Shown here in pieces: positions 13,261-24,679 of a DNA stretch of 64,000 nt. Made by a program: the position numbers and the translations under genes. Under the pieces are notes generated by a model. That model was not told the DNA's origin and did no database searches. It was given only the letters and a program-made list of their open reading frames with translations. Source of the stretch: Agaricus subrufescens (Eukaryota > Basidiomycota > Agaricomycetes > Agaricales > Agaricaceae); assembly GCA_029945375.1 (NCBI GenBank), contig CM057057.1, positions 1,736,001 to 1,800,000 of the forward strand. Reading direction: 5' to 3'. The stretch's first letter is position 1. Every line of letters begins with the position of its first letter.

Positions 13261-14619
13261 ATGGTTGAAATGTCTGACATTCCCAATTCTCCTTTTGCCT
13301 CTCCTTCTTTTGGTGTCTCATGCTCTACTCTTCCAGCTTTGGTGGCACCACCTGCCACTGGAGTTGAGGCTAGTCCTTTGGCTTCACCACCACCATTGGC
13401 TTCTGGGTATAGCATTCCTCTTTCAAAAATTTCCACCCCAATACACAGCTGTGTTGGTACACCTGTGGCTGGCGAAGCCAGTAGTGCTCCACCCCCACCA
13501 CTTGTTTGCAAGTGCCAGGGTGAAGATCTGACTCAGTTTGCAACTCAAGTTGGGTGTGCTGCAAAATTTCCAAAGATTTTGTTTGACAAATTAACAAATT
13601 TTTCAAAGGTATATATATTGCTCGCAAAGTATATTTGCTAATATATATTTGTCACAGCTTTCTCCAAGCAAGTGTGAAGTTCAGTTGTATGCTGAACTTC
13701 TCAAGATTTCCAGTTACGAGGAGGAGAATAAGGAAATACAAGATATGGCAAAATATAATATCCCAAAGACAATGATGGTAAGTAACTTGTTATATCCAAT
13801 GATGCATGCATTTACTCCTGTGCAGTCACTTATCAGTACTTTCACTTTCTATGCTCTTCTAAATCCTTTGTGAGCAAATTACCTTGATACACGCAGTAAC
13901 CATGGACCTGATCAAGATGTGGTTGTAAGTCATTATCTGCCAACTTCTATTATTCTTCATTTTTTTTTCTTAGACAATGCTCTTGGCTGACCTGTGCTCA
14001 GGCTACACCTCAGCTGTTGCTGCTGATCTTAACAAGTGTCCCATAATCCATGCTTACATTTGCAACAAGTTGAATCAGCAACACTGCTTGCTCAAAAAGG
14101 TGGTAAGTGATATCCCTGTTTATCAATTATAATAGCTCAAAATAAAGATAGATCGTTCAATCAATGAACTCTCCATTCCTCGATCTTGTCACCCTGACTC
14201 AGCAAGTGATTGGCCTCAATGCCAGTGCTGCAGTACCACTTTCTGTTCAGCTTTGCACTTGCATGGCCTTCCTGGTAAGCTTATTACATAATCTGAAGTT
14301 CAAGTTTAACATTATAATGCAGCGCTGGGCCACAAAGTGCACACCTGACAATGACAAAGAATACTGGAAATACATCAACACCAAATTAGGTGAGGTTTGT
14401 CACCAGAATTATCTGTGGCAAAAGAAGTAAGTCTCAAAGAGTGCAAACATTATCTATATGCTGACCTGTTATAGCTTCTTCAGATTGGTTATTAAAAAAG
14501 ACCAGGAGCTATATGGGGCAGTTGAAGATGCACTCAGCCACATAAATCCAGCCAGTATGCCCTCCAAGAAAAATTTGGGACCTGGAGATGAGACGGAGCC
14601 AGACCTGGGGGGAAACTGA
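13261..14619 (+). CDS. Unknown 322-aa protein, divergent partner of the 9.6-13.1 kb gene
   Basis: Joining 13261-13608, 13658-13777, 13974-14102, 14152-14274, 14323-14426 and 14475-14619 gives 969 nt with no stop. Donors are mostly GTAAGY and four introns are 48-49 nt. The second intron (13778-13973, 196 nt) is long for this window and may hide a damaged exon. The protein starts MVEMSDIPNSPFASPS with a Pro/Ser/Ala-rich N terminus, then a short Cys segment (LVCKCQGEDL), then a helical body (LFDKLTNFSK, LLADLCSGYTSAVAADLNKC, RWATKCTPDNDKEYWKYI) and an acidic C terminus. I do not recognise a domain. It shares a start region of about 110 bp with the large minus-strand gene, so it may be an accessory protein of the same transposon. 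Confidence 0.6.
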
Positions 14620-15037
14620 TGGGTGTATTGGAACTTGAATAGCTACTCTCTATATGATTGCTTTTGTTGTTTGATCTGCTTCTACTATACACGCCAATTT
14701 CCATATTGTCATTAACCCAAATTTCAAAAGTGGTTTGATTCATCAACACCACTGTCACATGCTGCTTAGTAATTTTAGTGCATGAAGGGAAAAAAAAAAG
14801 AGCATAATCACATTTGTGCTGTGCAATGTTACATGAATACTAATCTTTGATTGCTATATTAACCCAGTACATAAAACTTAGATTACTGACACCACATGTG
14901 GAATACATTATTATTACTTGAGTCTCCCAAAATGTGAGTAGTTGACATCACTTTGACATGCTTCAAATTAGTTTAGCATGTCATGCGATATGGTGAGGGC
15001 ATATTAGCTATTAATATGAATTACACATCATTTTGGC
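14620..15037. other. AT-rich spacer, nothing recognised
   Basis: No open frame with recognisable content; A/T-rich with no clear repeat. Confidence 0.4.
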
Positions 15038-15650
15038 ATGGGCATGTACAGCTTTACCCCTGTGCAAAAAATTAACCGAGATCGATTAACTGATATTTGT
15101 TGTCATTGGAATGGCCTTCATGATCCACAACCATACATGAACATACTACCACGGTACTCTCCATCAAGATGCTCATCAGAAATTCTACCGACATCTTCTT
15201 TTAACAGCATTTTGTATACACAAAAGACTTCTAGAAGGTATCTTCCTCATGCTTCAATGCTTCTCTCAAAGTAAACAAGACGTCACAGACTTTCTCGACA
15301 CTACAAACCATGTCTATGAAAAGTCGGGGTCAAGGCTTAAGGCCATAAAAATGAGGTGAAGAACCTCAGGAATAATAAACCAGGATGTAATATCTGACCA
15401 TTCCTGATTCAAAAAAGCATAAATTTATGAGCAAAATCTTATCAAGGTCCATGGGGGGTGCTTCAACAATCTTCCAAAAAGAAAAGATAGAGCATGCCAA
15501 GTGTAAAGAATTAATTTCACCTCAGACAATGGTCCAAAGACCGAGGGTGGTCCTAACTGCGCTGTCATATCCATCTTCTCCAAGGTGTTCTACACTTACA
15601 TTGGCAGAGACTGTAGCCATCTCAAAATAGTCAACTGAAACTTGCGTGTA
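15038..15650 (+). repeat. Dispersed repeat A, copy 1 (CpG-depleted)
   Basis: Closely similar over about 600 bp to 59547-60215 in the same orientation. Most differences are CpG in the 59-kb copy and TpG or CpA here. No coding content recognised. It ends at GAAACTTG, where the palindromic array region begins. Confidence 0.85.
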
Positions 15651-17070
15651 GGTGATGGTTGAATAGCGCGTGAGGCTCGCACGACAGGTCGTTTTGAACA
15701 TGTACGCGAGGCCGTGAGTCTCATTGTCACACGGCCCTTATATACCATGGGAACACCATACTATAGTACTGCCTATGCATATTAATGTATGAATGGCTTC
15801 CAGCCTGTACTCAGAAAAAGAGAGAACTATAATACTGACAGCGAGAGTATTATACCATACACTCCCTTGCAATCGAGAGGGAGTACTACAGTACTCTCTC
15901 CCGATCAACGCAGAGAGTACAACAATACTCTCTTGCGGTAGACGGAGAGGGTACTACAGTACCCTCTCCTAATCAGGCAGAGAGTACTGTAGAACTCCCT
16001 GCCATTTATAGGAGTGAGTACTATAGTACTCTCTCGTGGTGGATGGAGAGAAAATCGTAGAACTCTCTTGCATCTACAACAGAGAGTACTATGATACTCT
16101 CCCCCATCGACACAGAGAGTACTATGATACTCTGTCCCATCAATGAAGAGAGTACTATGATACTCCCTTCCCATTGACATAGAGAGTATTGTAGAACTCC
16201 TTGCAATCTATAAGAGAGAGTACTATGGTACTCTCTTCCGATTGACGTGGAGAGTATTGTAGAACTCTCTGCAATCTATAAGAGAGAGTATTATGGTACT
16301 CTCTCCCATTGATGCACAGAGTACTATGATACTCCCTTCCCATCGACGTAGAGAGTATTGTAGAACTCTCTGCCATCTATAAGAGAGAGTACTATAATAC
16401 TCTATCCCTAGAGAGAGAGTATTCTAGAACTCTCTGCCACCTATAGAAGAGAGTACTACAGTACTCTCTCGCGATCGACGGAGAAAGTACTGTAGAACCC
16501 TCTACTATCTATAGGATAGAGTACTACAATACTCTCTCACGATCGACAGAGAAAGTACTGTAGAACCCTCTCCTATCTATAGGATAGAGTACTACAATAC
16601 TCTCTCGCGATCGACGGAGAGAGTACTACAATACTCTTTCATGATCGATGGAGAGAGTACTACAATACCCTCTCGTGATCGACGGAGAGAGTACTACAAT
16701 ACTCTCTCGCGATTGACCGAGAGAGTACTACAATACTCTCTCGCGATTGACGGAGAGAGTACTACAATACCCTCTTGCGATCGAGGGAGAAAGTACTACC
16801 ATACTCTCTCATAGACTCTCTGTGTCAATCACAAGAGAGTACTATAACGGAGAGAGTACTATCATACTCTCTCGCAATCAACACAGAGTAATACTCTCTC
16901 CTAATCGGCACATAGAGGACTATAATACTCTCCTGTGTGTCGACACAGAGAATACTGTAATACTCTCTCTGTCTCAATGGAGGGTGTACTTTCTCCACAT
17001 CGATGTAGAGTTCCATAGTACTCTCTCGTCACAAAGGCATATGGTAGCAGAGTAGTTTAGTACTCTGGGC
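15651..17070 (+). repeat. Palindromic tandem array (PAL), copy 1
   Basis: A leader of about 110 bp (15651-15760) is followed by more than 30 imperfect units of about 34-36 bp. Each contains an inverted repeat of the form GAGAGTA..A..TACTCTC, separated by spacers such as TCGCGATCGACGG. The block is strongly self-complementary. A shorter copy in inverse orientation lies at 29340-29850, leader included. Open frames across it are repeat artefacts. Confidence 0.9.
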
Positions 17071-17234
17071 TCATAACGGTATCGAAAATAGTACAAAATC
17101 TCATTCCGACATGTTAGAGCTAAGCACAAAGAAAAAGCTATAGTACTTTATACTGTAAACTACTACCACGTAAATTGTAATGGAAACTAATTAGTACGAT
17201 TTGTCGTAGTGATGAAAAAACAACGTACCAGCCA

Positions 17235-20200
17235 TCAAATCCACTCCTGGTCGAAATCCTCCTCCAGTACCTGTGAATAATCAATGTTGAATGTCATTTT
17301 TTTGCCCGTCTTGTGGTAGCGGCGAAGAGCACAGTGGATGGCAGTTTTCTCCAACATATCACCTTCCTTCATTGGATCCTCCTCCTCATCCAATGATCCC
17401 GTAAACATATCTTCGACCGTGAACCCAAATTTCTTCTTCAAAAACTGCAAAAAGAACAAAACTTCTTGCGGGCTGAACGGCTTTTGCTGGTGAAGACCTT
17501 CGATGACCATCTTGTTACCAATCATCCACCGGGCCTTCCAAGTTTTCCACATAACAAAGCCAGCGAGGGCCACCTTCTCATGGCAACCACAATGAAGATG
17601 GTTCGGAACACGAGGGATGTTTGAGCTCGCATTTCGATTCTGATTTCGGGCTAGAGGTATTCCAAGGATCCGGACAGGGCCCTCAAGGTTGTCAATGGGT
17701 GCAACAATTTTGCGGTCCAGGAGGGTGTGCGGGATACAAAGATAATTCTTGCTCTTATTCATCAGCAATTGCAAGGCGAGATCGTAGTCGGCAGTCACGA
17801 GATCGGGGAGGTACTCGGCATCACGTCGTACTCACATCATACTGGTAGGGAACTTGGGCTGTTCCTCCTCTGCTGCGTTTAGCCACTTTTCAGCTAACAG
17901 CCTATGAGCCCCTAAGCACAATTTTAGTCAAAGTTATGAATATCATTTAGAAAGTACCAACCCTTGTCACTGTATCGAACACGGAGTTTCTCTAATTCCT
18001 TCATTTCACGATCGGCCTTGGCCACGGAGTAATCCGAAGCACGATATTCTATTAAGAGGTCAGTGGTTATATACACTCGCATGAGGTTTGTCTCACCGCC
18101 ATGGTCCATCCCCTCTATATCCGAATCTTTACCTTCGCCACTCACGCCCATTGGCTCAGCATTCCTCCCACCACTTATCAGTAGCTTTTCCGCCTTCGTT
18201 TTTGATGTTGCTGGCGCTTTCCTTTTCTGACTTTTAACGTTCTCTGCACGACCCTTGCCCTTCGAGATACCTTCCTCAGGTTGTTGATGGCTGTTGGAAG
18301 GCAATACAGATTTCGGCTGGGCACCAGCAGTGGGAATGGGGTTGCTAGGTAGGGTGAGACCGGTCACCCCTGTCGGTTCGGCTTCATCATCAACAAAGAT
18401 ACCATCATCGCCCTCGGCATCCGAACTGGACACATCCACGTATTTCGTTTCTGATAGGCCCCTAAAATAAGTATTATTATATGAGATATAGATAATCAAC
18501 TGGCTTTTCTTTGGTGGCGGTCCCTTGGTAAACCTAGTCTTGAATAGGTGCTGTTGCAGTTCCGCTTCTACCGTAGAAGCGCATTAGCATTAACAATCAA
18601 GTGACTACGCCTCCCAACTTACTATCCTCTAAGGTAATCAGGCTCAAACCCACAACTTCCCCCAGCAATTCCTCATCATTTTGATGTTCACCTTGTTCGG
18701 TATGTTTCGATAAGGTCGTGTTACTTTGACGATTGGCTGTTACATCGTCTATCTCTGGATCAGGGAGGACCTCATTGTCATTGATGATACTTGACGGCTG
18801 TATGACCAACTTATCGGCTCCTTCGGCCAGTAAGTTTTGGGGCTGACTTATCACGGCTTCAATGATCGTGCCGGACGGCTGTACTAGCAGATTCGGGGTT
18901 TGTTCAGTGGATACATTTGGCAGGATCGGTTGCTGGCTGCATGCAGTGTCGTCCACAATCTATGAAGCCATGTATAATGTGAGATGCGGCAAGATCGGAT
19001 CAGATATCCACACACCATGTCCCCTGTCTGCGAAACATCGGGACTCATGACTGCAAGCCGATTATCTTGATGGATTAATGGAGGCTGGCTCGTGACATTA
19101 TCGGTGCCCTACAAAGTAGTGTTAGCCTTCGGGCGAAGCAAGTACTCCGATTAGATAACTTACAGCAGTATCCATCGAAACGTCGGAGTTTTTCGACAAG
19201 AGCGGATCATCTTGAGCCCCCTACGATGCTTCAGATGCATCACATACATGTTACTTCAAATACTGACTATATCTATGGGTACATCAGACCCTGGAATCAC
19301 AGTCGAAGGTTGCGGATCGATGGACTTTGGGGCGGCTCGTGATGAATTTAAGGTCAGGACATGAAATAAACGTACCGCTTGTTCAGGCAAAGCGCCCTTG
19401 AGTTTCTTCTCGGCATTAGTGAGCGCAAGCCTAGCTCCTTTAATCCGTCCTTGCAATCTCAGCATTCTAGCTGGTAAAAGGAAGTTTTATTCAATGACAC
19501 AACGCGAATAAATATTGGTTTTTCTCACCACCATCGCCTCGCTTCAATAATCCGGCCTCTTTTGCGTGTTCCAGGTCAGACATTGTGGACTCGAATTCGG
19601 CGAGTTTGGCATGCGCCTTATCAACCTTTATCTGCAGCAGCTTGGTGTCTACGGAATAATCAGCACCGAGTCTCGCGAAATAACTCTCACTCACGATCAG
19701 CCATGATAGGTCACTGGGTGGGGTTGAAAAAATGGGACTTCGAAGGGACGTTTTAACCGAGTATGACAGGGGAACCGGCATAGTACGGCAGTTCTGCCTC
19801 GAGTGGGCACCGAACTGTGGTTCCATGGCTATTCGATATCGTATGATAGGGGCATCGGCACTGTACGGCAGTTCTGCCTCGAGTGGGTACAGAACTGTAA
19901 TTCCATGGATGTTCAATATCGTATGACAGGGGTATCTGCATAGTGCGGCAGTTCCGCCTCTCCATGTCCGATATCCAGTCAATACCAAGGGCAGCCAATA
20001 GGGAGAGGGGATACATACCAACGTGATAGAATAGTATACTAGTCTCTCCCATTCCACTGTGGTTTCTCCCCTGTCCGATTGCGACCATAGGGGCAGCCAA
20101 GGCAGACGAGTGGGTATAACATTCACAAAGGGCAGCCAATAGCAAAGAGGGAGACATACCAACGTGATCGAATAGTAGCCCCTCCCATTAGAACCGTGGC

Positions 20201-23200
20201 TACTCCCCTGTCTGATTGCGATGATAGGGGCAGCCAAGGCAGACGATAAGGTGGGTTAGGGTATAACATTCACATGAACCAAGTTTGTCGATATTTGGTG
20301 AATGTTGTTATCAAGCAATCACCTGATTCCTAACGACCTTAACACTCCACATTGCATTTATTACAAGTACGATCTGCACCGTCCAGCTCCATAGCAGGGC
20401 CTACGATATTCCGTTTATCCGACAAGTCAGGATCCATTACAACGTGACTCGGGCCCCTATCAATGCGACCTCGATCAATATATAAGTTGAGCAACACCTG
20501 TCTGGCGTGTGTTTAGCTACCCCCACCTCTGCCGTCTTCAACCATTGTCAATGTTCATCTCACTGCGTTACCGAGCGCCCGCGGTATGCTACGAGTGCGA
20601 CGGCGATAATGGGCGAGTCGGCCTCGGGCAAGAGGTCACGGTGCTCCCTTCTACAGATATCGGATATTTCTATGTCTGATATGAAGGTTCGCGCTCGGCG
20701 TATGCCAGCACTTTCCCTTGCGTCGGCTTGCTCCAGCGGGAACAATGGACAGCCGTCTGCAATGTGGAACGTCCTTTCCGCGAGAGGGCTCCCATTCTTA
20801 TCTGCGCGTTTCGTCGCGGGGGATCATTCTGCTGCGATGGGAAGGTGTGTCGTTTTCTGTTTCCACTACGAGCATATACTCATCCTTGACTTCTTATGAC
20901 ATCCGCTGCTTCTCTTTCGACCTAGCGTCGCCTTATTTTGCTTGCGATTCATATGATTCCTCTCAGCTACGTTTTCTATGTCTCCTGCAACATTCGCACG
21001 ATTATACTAAATGCATTTTTAGTAAGCTACGCTCTGTCTGGACGCCACCCAAGCACCTTCAGCGTGCAAGCCGTATGCCTCCTCATGGTTCCGTCTATCT
21101 ATTTCTTGTATGAGTACGAACTCACAAACTTAAGTTAGGTCATGACTACCACTAATCTACATCCGCATCATAGCGTACTCTCCCCGCCTCTTCAAGGTGC
21201 GTACTCCACCAAAATTATATCACTTTCGACCCACATTCCATATGTAGGACACTTGGCGGTAGCCTCCTTTTCGTGTCCTTGCTTACCCGGTTTATTTTTG
21301 CGCATCATACAAGGTAAGTCACTCGCTGAAGCATTCTAAAACTAATTTCACTTTTCATCCAGAGTCTAACCCGATGCTTCTTTCTGTTGCCAAAGACTCT
21401 GCAGTCCCGGATTCGCAAGGTTCGTGTATCGTCTTTAGCTTTTAATCCCTCTCTAATATTACTTACTTTCTTCCGCCCACAACTACTTATTCTTATTTAA
21501 CGTTGTCAACATTGTCTGGCGGCGCCAATCTACCTACGTTGTCACCCTAGGCAAGTATTCAGCTCGAATTTCCTAAACAATCTACTCACCTCCGATCTAG
21601 GCCATGCCATTTTTCCCATACACATGCTTTCCCAGTTGCATTCGCCGCCGCTTTTGTGCCTTCGAAAAGTTGAGTACTCATTAACTAAACGCAAATCACG
21701 CTTTTGAACTTTCTTGCCAGCTCTCGCGCCCATATTCTTCTCTGTTATAATATAAAATCTATGTTGTGAACACTTAAGTAGTGAACACTTAGAACGTAGA
21801 TTGGTAGAGGATCCCTACCAATCTACGTTCTAAGTGATAGTATATACTTGTAATTCCATTGTTATAAATCTACAAGCATGTATCGTTTCCCCGTATATTC
21901 ATAATCATACCGCACCGTCATCCGTAATCTATGTCCCGCTCACGTCGTATCACTCAGTGGTGTTGCTCAACCGATCAGTATTGAGTCACCGCCAATGTAT
22001 CCCAATGCATTAACTGTACCCCACCTATTGCGCTAGTTCATGTCGCAAGCAACAGTGTAATTAGCAACTCAGGTACCCTTTCTTCAAGACACCCAATTTT
22101 TCCATCGGCTTTTAAGCCTCTTGAGACAATATCAACGGACAATATCAACGGTCGCGCGGAGTAAAGGCAACGATGTTATCCTCTTCCACTCCCTCGCCAT
22201 ATTTGCCTATTCGTCCATACTTTGTGCCCTTCCTTTAATACTTTGCAGTAAGACGCCAAGTCCTTCTACAACTGAGTATGTTTCACTCACTGTACACGTT
22301 GAAATGCATGTGTCAGGTCAACGTTGTTGAAGCAGGATAGCCACAGAGCGAGATCTGACTTTCATGGTCTCGAGACTTATGCTTTATGTGTAGTTCATGT
22401 GTACAATTTAGGGAATAGATGAATCATAGGCCACTTACACTTTTTGAAACTGAGATCAAACACAGACAATATGTGTGGTCCTGCCCTACAATTGAGGATT
22501 GGATGGTCTATGAGCCACTTACATACACGAAGTCAAGCAATGCATACAAGGGATATTCCCAGATCTTGTTCGACACTGAGTGAATATGCTGACAACATTT
22601 GTATTTCAGCCCTACTAGTAAGTAAGGCATGGATGGCACCATATAATTGTATGAACCTCGTCTTGCGTGTTCTAGTCGTAATCGGAATATTCAAACCTAG
22701 AAGTCAACTCGGCTGTGAAATTGCGTTTGACTTGTCCCTTGTGTGATATTTGCTCCTCATGGACATGCTCTCCGATTTGCTCGTTATCATATCGCCAGCG
22801 CCAATTCTTCATGAAACGTCCATCGGAGAAATTGAGCCACTTACATACACGAAGTCAAGCAATGCATACAAGGGATATTCCCAGATCTTGTTCGACACTG
22901 AGTGAATACGCTGACAACATTTGTATTTCAGCCCTACTAGTAAGTAAGGCATGGATGGCACCATATAATTGTATGAACCTCGTCTTGCGTGTTCTAGTCG
23001 TAATCGGAATATTCAAACCTAGAAGTCAACTCGGCTGTGAAATTGCGTTTGACTTGTCCCTTGTGCGATATTCGCTCCTCATGGACATGCTCTCCGATTT
23101 GCTCGTTATCATATCGCCAGCGCCGATTCTTCATGAAACGTCCATCGGAGAAATTGAGCCACTTACATACACGAAGTCAAGCAATGCATACAAGGGATAT

Positions 23201-24255
23201 TCCCCAGATCTTGTTCGACACTGAGTGAATATGCTGACAACATTTGTATTTCAGTCCTACTAGTAAGTAAGGCATGGATGGCGCCATATAAGTTTATGAA
23301 CCTCGTATATACAGAAATTGATACAGAATTAATTATCAGGTTGAGACTGCGAAGCCAAGCTACTTCTAAGTGTCTCTAACTGGGACATCAATTCATTGTT
23401 GGCCCTCTTCGAAGCAGCCAACTCCGCTTCGGCGCTGCTTATGGCGTTTTCCCTTTCCACCAGCATTCCCTCTGCCTGCGCACGCGCCTTCTCGGATGCC
23501 TCCAGGTTTTGTGACAGAGCCAATGTCGTCGAATGTTTAGCAATAACCAAATGGGTCATCAACGATTGAAATTCGTTGACTAAGTTGGCACACTCATCAA
23601 ATGCATCTCTTCTCAACCGTTTGGAAGCGAAATGGATCGACGCGGATGAGCCCGTTGCTTGCTGTGCCAATACAAGGACATAAGCATCAGTTTCCAGTGC
23701 CATTCTTTCAGCCTTATCGTTCAAACGTCAGAACCAGTTCACAGTCTGCGAGTATACGTCTTCCACTTACCCTAGAAATGATTAAAGGCAATTCTCGATT
23801 GTATCTCGTGGTCGCGGAGGAAGCGTCCGAAATTGGGGTTCGCTTGTCATTCTGCCGCACCACCCCTGTCCAACATTAGGCTCTACTTCCAATGGTAGGT
23901 GAAAAATCGAACTATAGACCGCATTGCCCTTCATTACACCATCCACAACTCCATGTTTCGCGGCTTTCTGGGTCGTTGTTAATCTTTGACTCGCTCTTTT
24001 TCCAGCCTCCTCCGAGTTTCCCCTAGTGCCCTCATCTCCATTTTCACTCCCAACCTGTTCAGCGATCGAGGTGGAGTCTTGAACACGGGCTTGTTCATCA
24101 GCCAGCAGAGTGGGATCAATTGCCCAATTGTGATTAAGAGCGATGGGCGGTGATGTGATCTCGCGGTCAATCGCACTCGGACGGCCAGTAGGAGTGTTGC
24201 CATTCGATAATGGAGCCTGTGTCGGCTCACGTTCCTGTTGTAGCCCCTGATCCAT
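17235..24255 (-). CDS. Unknown coiled-coil, acidic multi-exon gene, interrupted by a repeat-rich insertion
   Basis: Minus-strand exons follow one another coherently. 24255-23782 is a polar N terminus (MDQGLQQEREPTQ). 23724-23329 is a coiled coil (ASEKARAQAEGMLVERENAI). After a 3.5-kb gap, 19700-19510 (KVDKAHAKLAEFESTMSDLEH) and 19465-19370 continue the coiled coil. 18956-18500 and 18480-17950 are acidic and disordered with a basic KSQKRKAP stretch. 17798-17235 is the C-terminal part, with an HLHCGCHEK motif, WKTWKARW and FTVEDMFTGSLDEEED. Introns such as the one after EKLRVRYSDKG are good GT-AG. No domain is recognised. The gap at about 19730-23320 holds tandem repeats, so it is either a huge repeat-invaded intron or a disrupted gene. 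It starts about 425 bp from, and divergent to, the KDZ-like gene, so it could be its transposon partner. Confidence 0.5.
19761..20275. repeat. Two adjacent tandem repeats (80 bp x3 and about 138 bp x2)
   Basis: Three 80-bp units begin GTATGA(C/T)AGGGG at 19761, 19841 and 19921. They are followed by two units of about 138 bp beginning GGGCAGCCAATAG near 19991 and 20129. Both lie at the left edge of the insertion that separates the exons of the minus-strand coiled-coil gene. Confidence 0.8.
20280..22511. other. Insertion interior, no gene recognised
   Basis: Several open frames of 60-130 codons on either strand (for example 20507-20899 +) show no recognisable domain or convincing splice structure. 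It contains the perfect hairpin at 21786-21836, listed separately. Confidence 0.4.
21786..21836. repeat. Perfect 22-bp inverted repeat with 7-nt loop
   Basis: The left arm CACTTAGAACGTAGATTGG(TAG) at 21786-21807 is the exact reverse complement of the right arm at 21815-21836; the loop is AGGATCC. A short direct repeat GAACACTTA precedes it. Confidence 0.95.
22512..23307. repeat. 322-bp tandem duplication, about 2.5 copies
   Basis: Units start with GAGCCACTTACATACACGAAG at 22512, 22834 and 23156, an exact 322-bp period with very few differences between copies. On minus, each full unit holds an open stretch ending RFEYSDYD and a second one containing KIWEYPLYALLDFVY, so it may be duplicated exons of an unrecognised gene. 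Confidence 0.92.
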
Positions 24256-24679
24256 GAGCTAGTAGAACATGTTGTCTGACCACGCATCTACTTACCATTG
24301 AGTCGCCAAAGGCAACACTAGTGTTGTTCTAGACAACAAGAGTGTCACTCAGCGCTCACTGAGCATAAACGAAAATCACTACGAACCTTCGCGTTCGATA
24401 CAACAACCCGTCGTCTAGAACACCCACATGTGGATTTCAATGGAAAATCCGGGCACCGGTGACACCTTCTGGGCGCCCGAGCTGAGCTCACGGCAGCAGC
24501 TTCACCCAATCTAGGTAGCCTGGCTGATTTCCTCGGTTGAGCGGGTGACATTAGAACCGGAGTCAACTTTTTGGGGCTTTGTCAGGCAACAGGAGTCGTA
24601 TCAATGTTGGGGAGTACGACGATACTGTGAATGTCGTACGTTGCACATCTTGAAGTTGTTCCATGCGTTCCTCCATCAA
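24256..24679. promoter_or_regulatory. Shared divergent 5' region between the coiled-coil gene and the KDZ-like gene
   Basis: About 425 bp separate the two start codons, which point away from each other. A bidirectional promoter is inferred from this arrangement; I see no strong TATA box or operator. Confidence 0.35.

Noticed and set aside
15905..17055. Tyr/Ser/Leu-rich open frames across the palindromic array
   Set aside because: Periodic peptides that mirror the 34-36 bp unit; they appear on both strands.
15780..17060. CRISPR-like array (regular repeats and spacers)
   Set aside because: The genome is eukaryotic, the repeats are degenerate palindromes with similar spacers, and no cas gene is present.
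22444..23228. Plus-strand frames of 63-169 codons in the 322-bp repeat
   Set aside because: They repeat with the unit and shift frame between copies. The minus strand has the more protein-like composition, and even that is uncertain.
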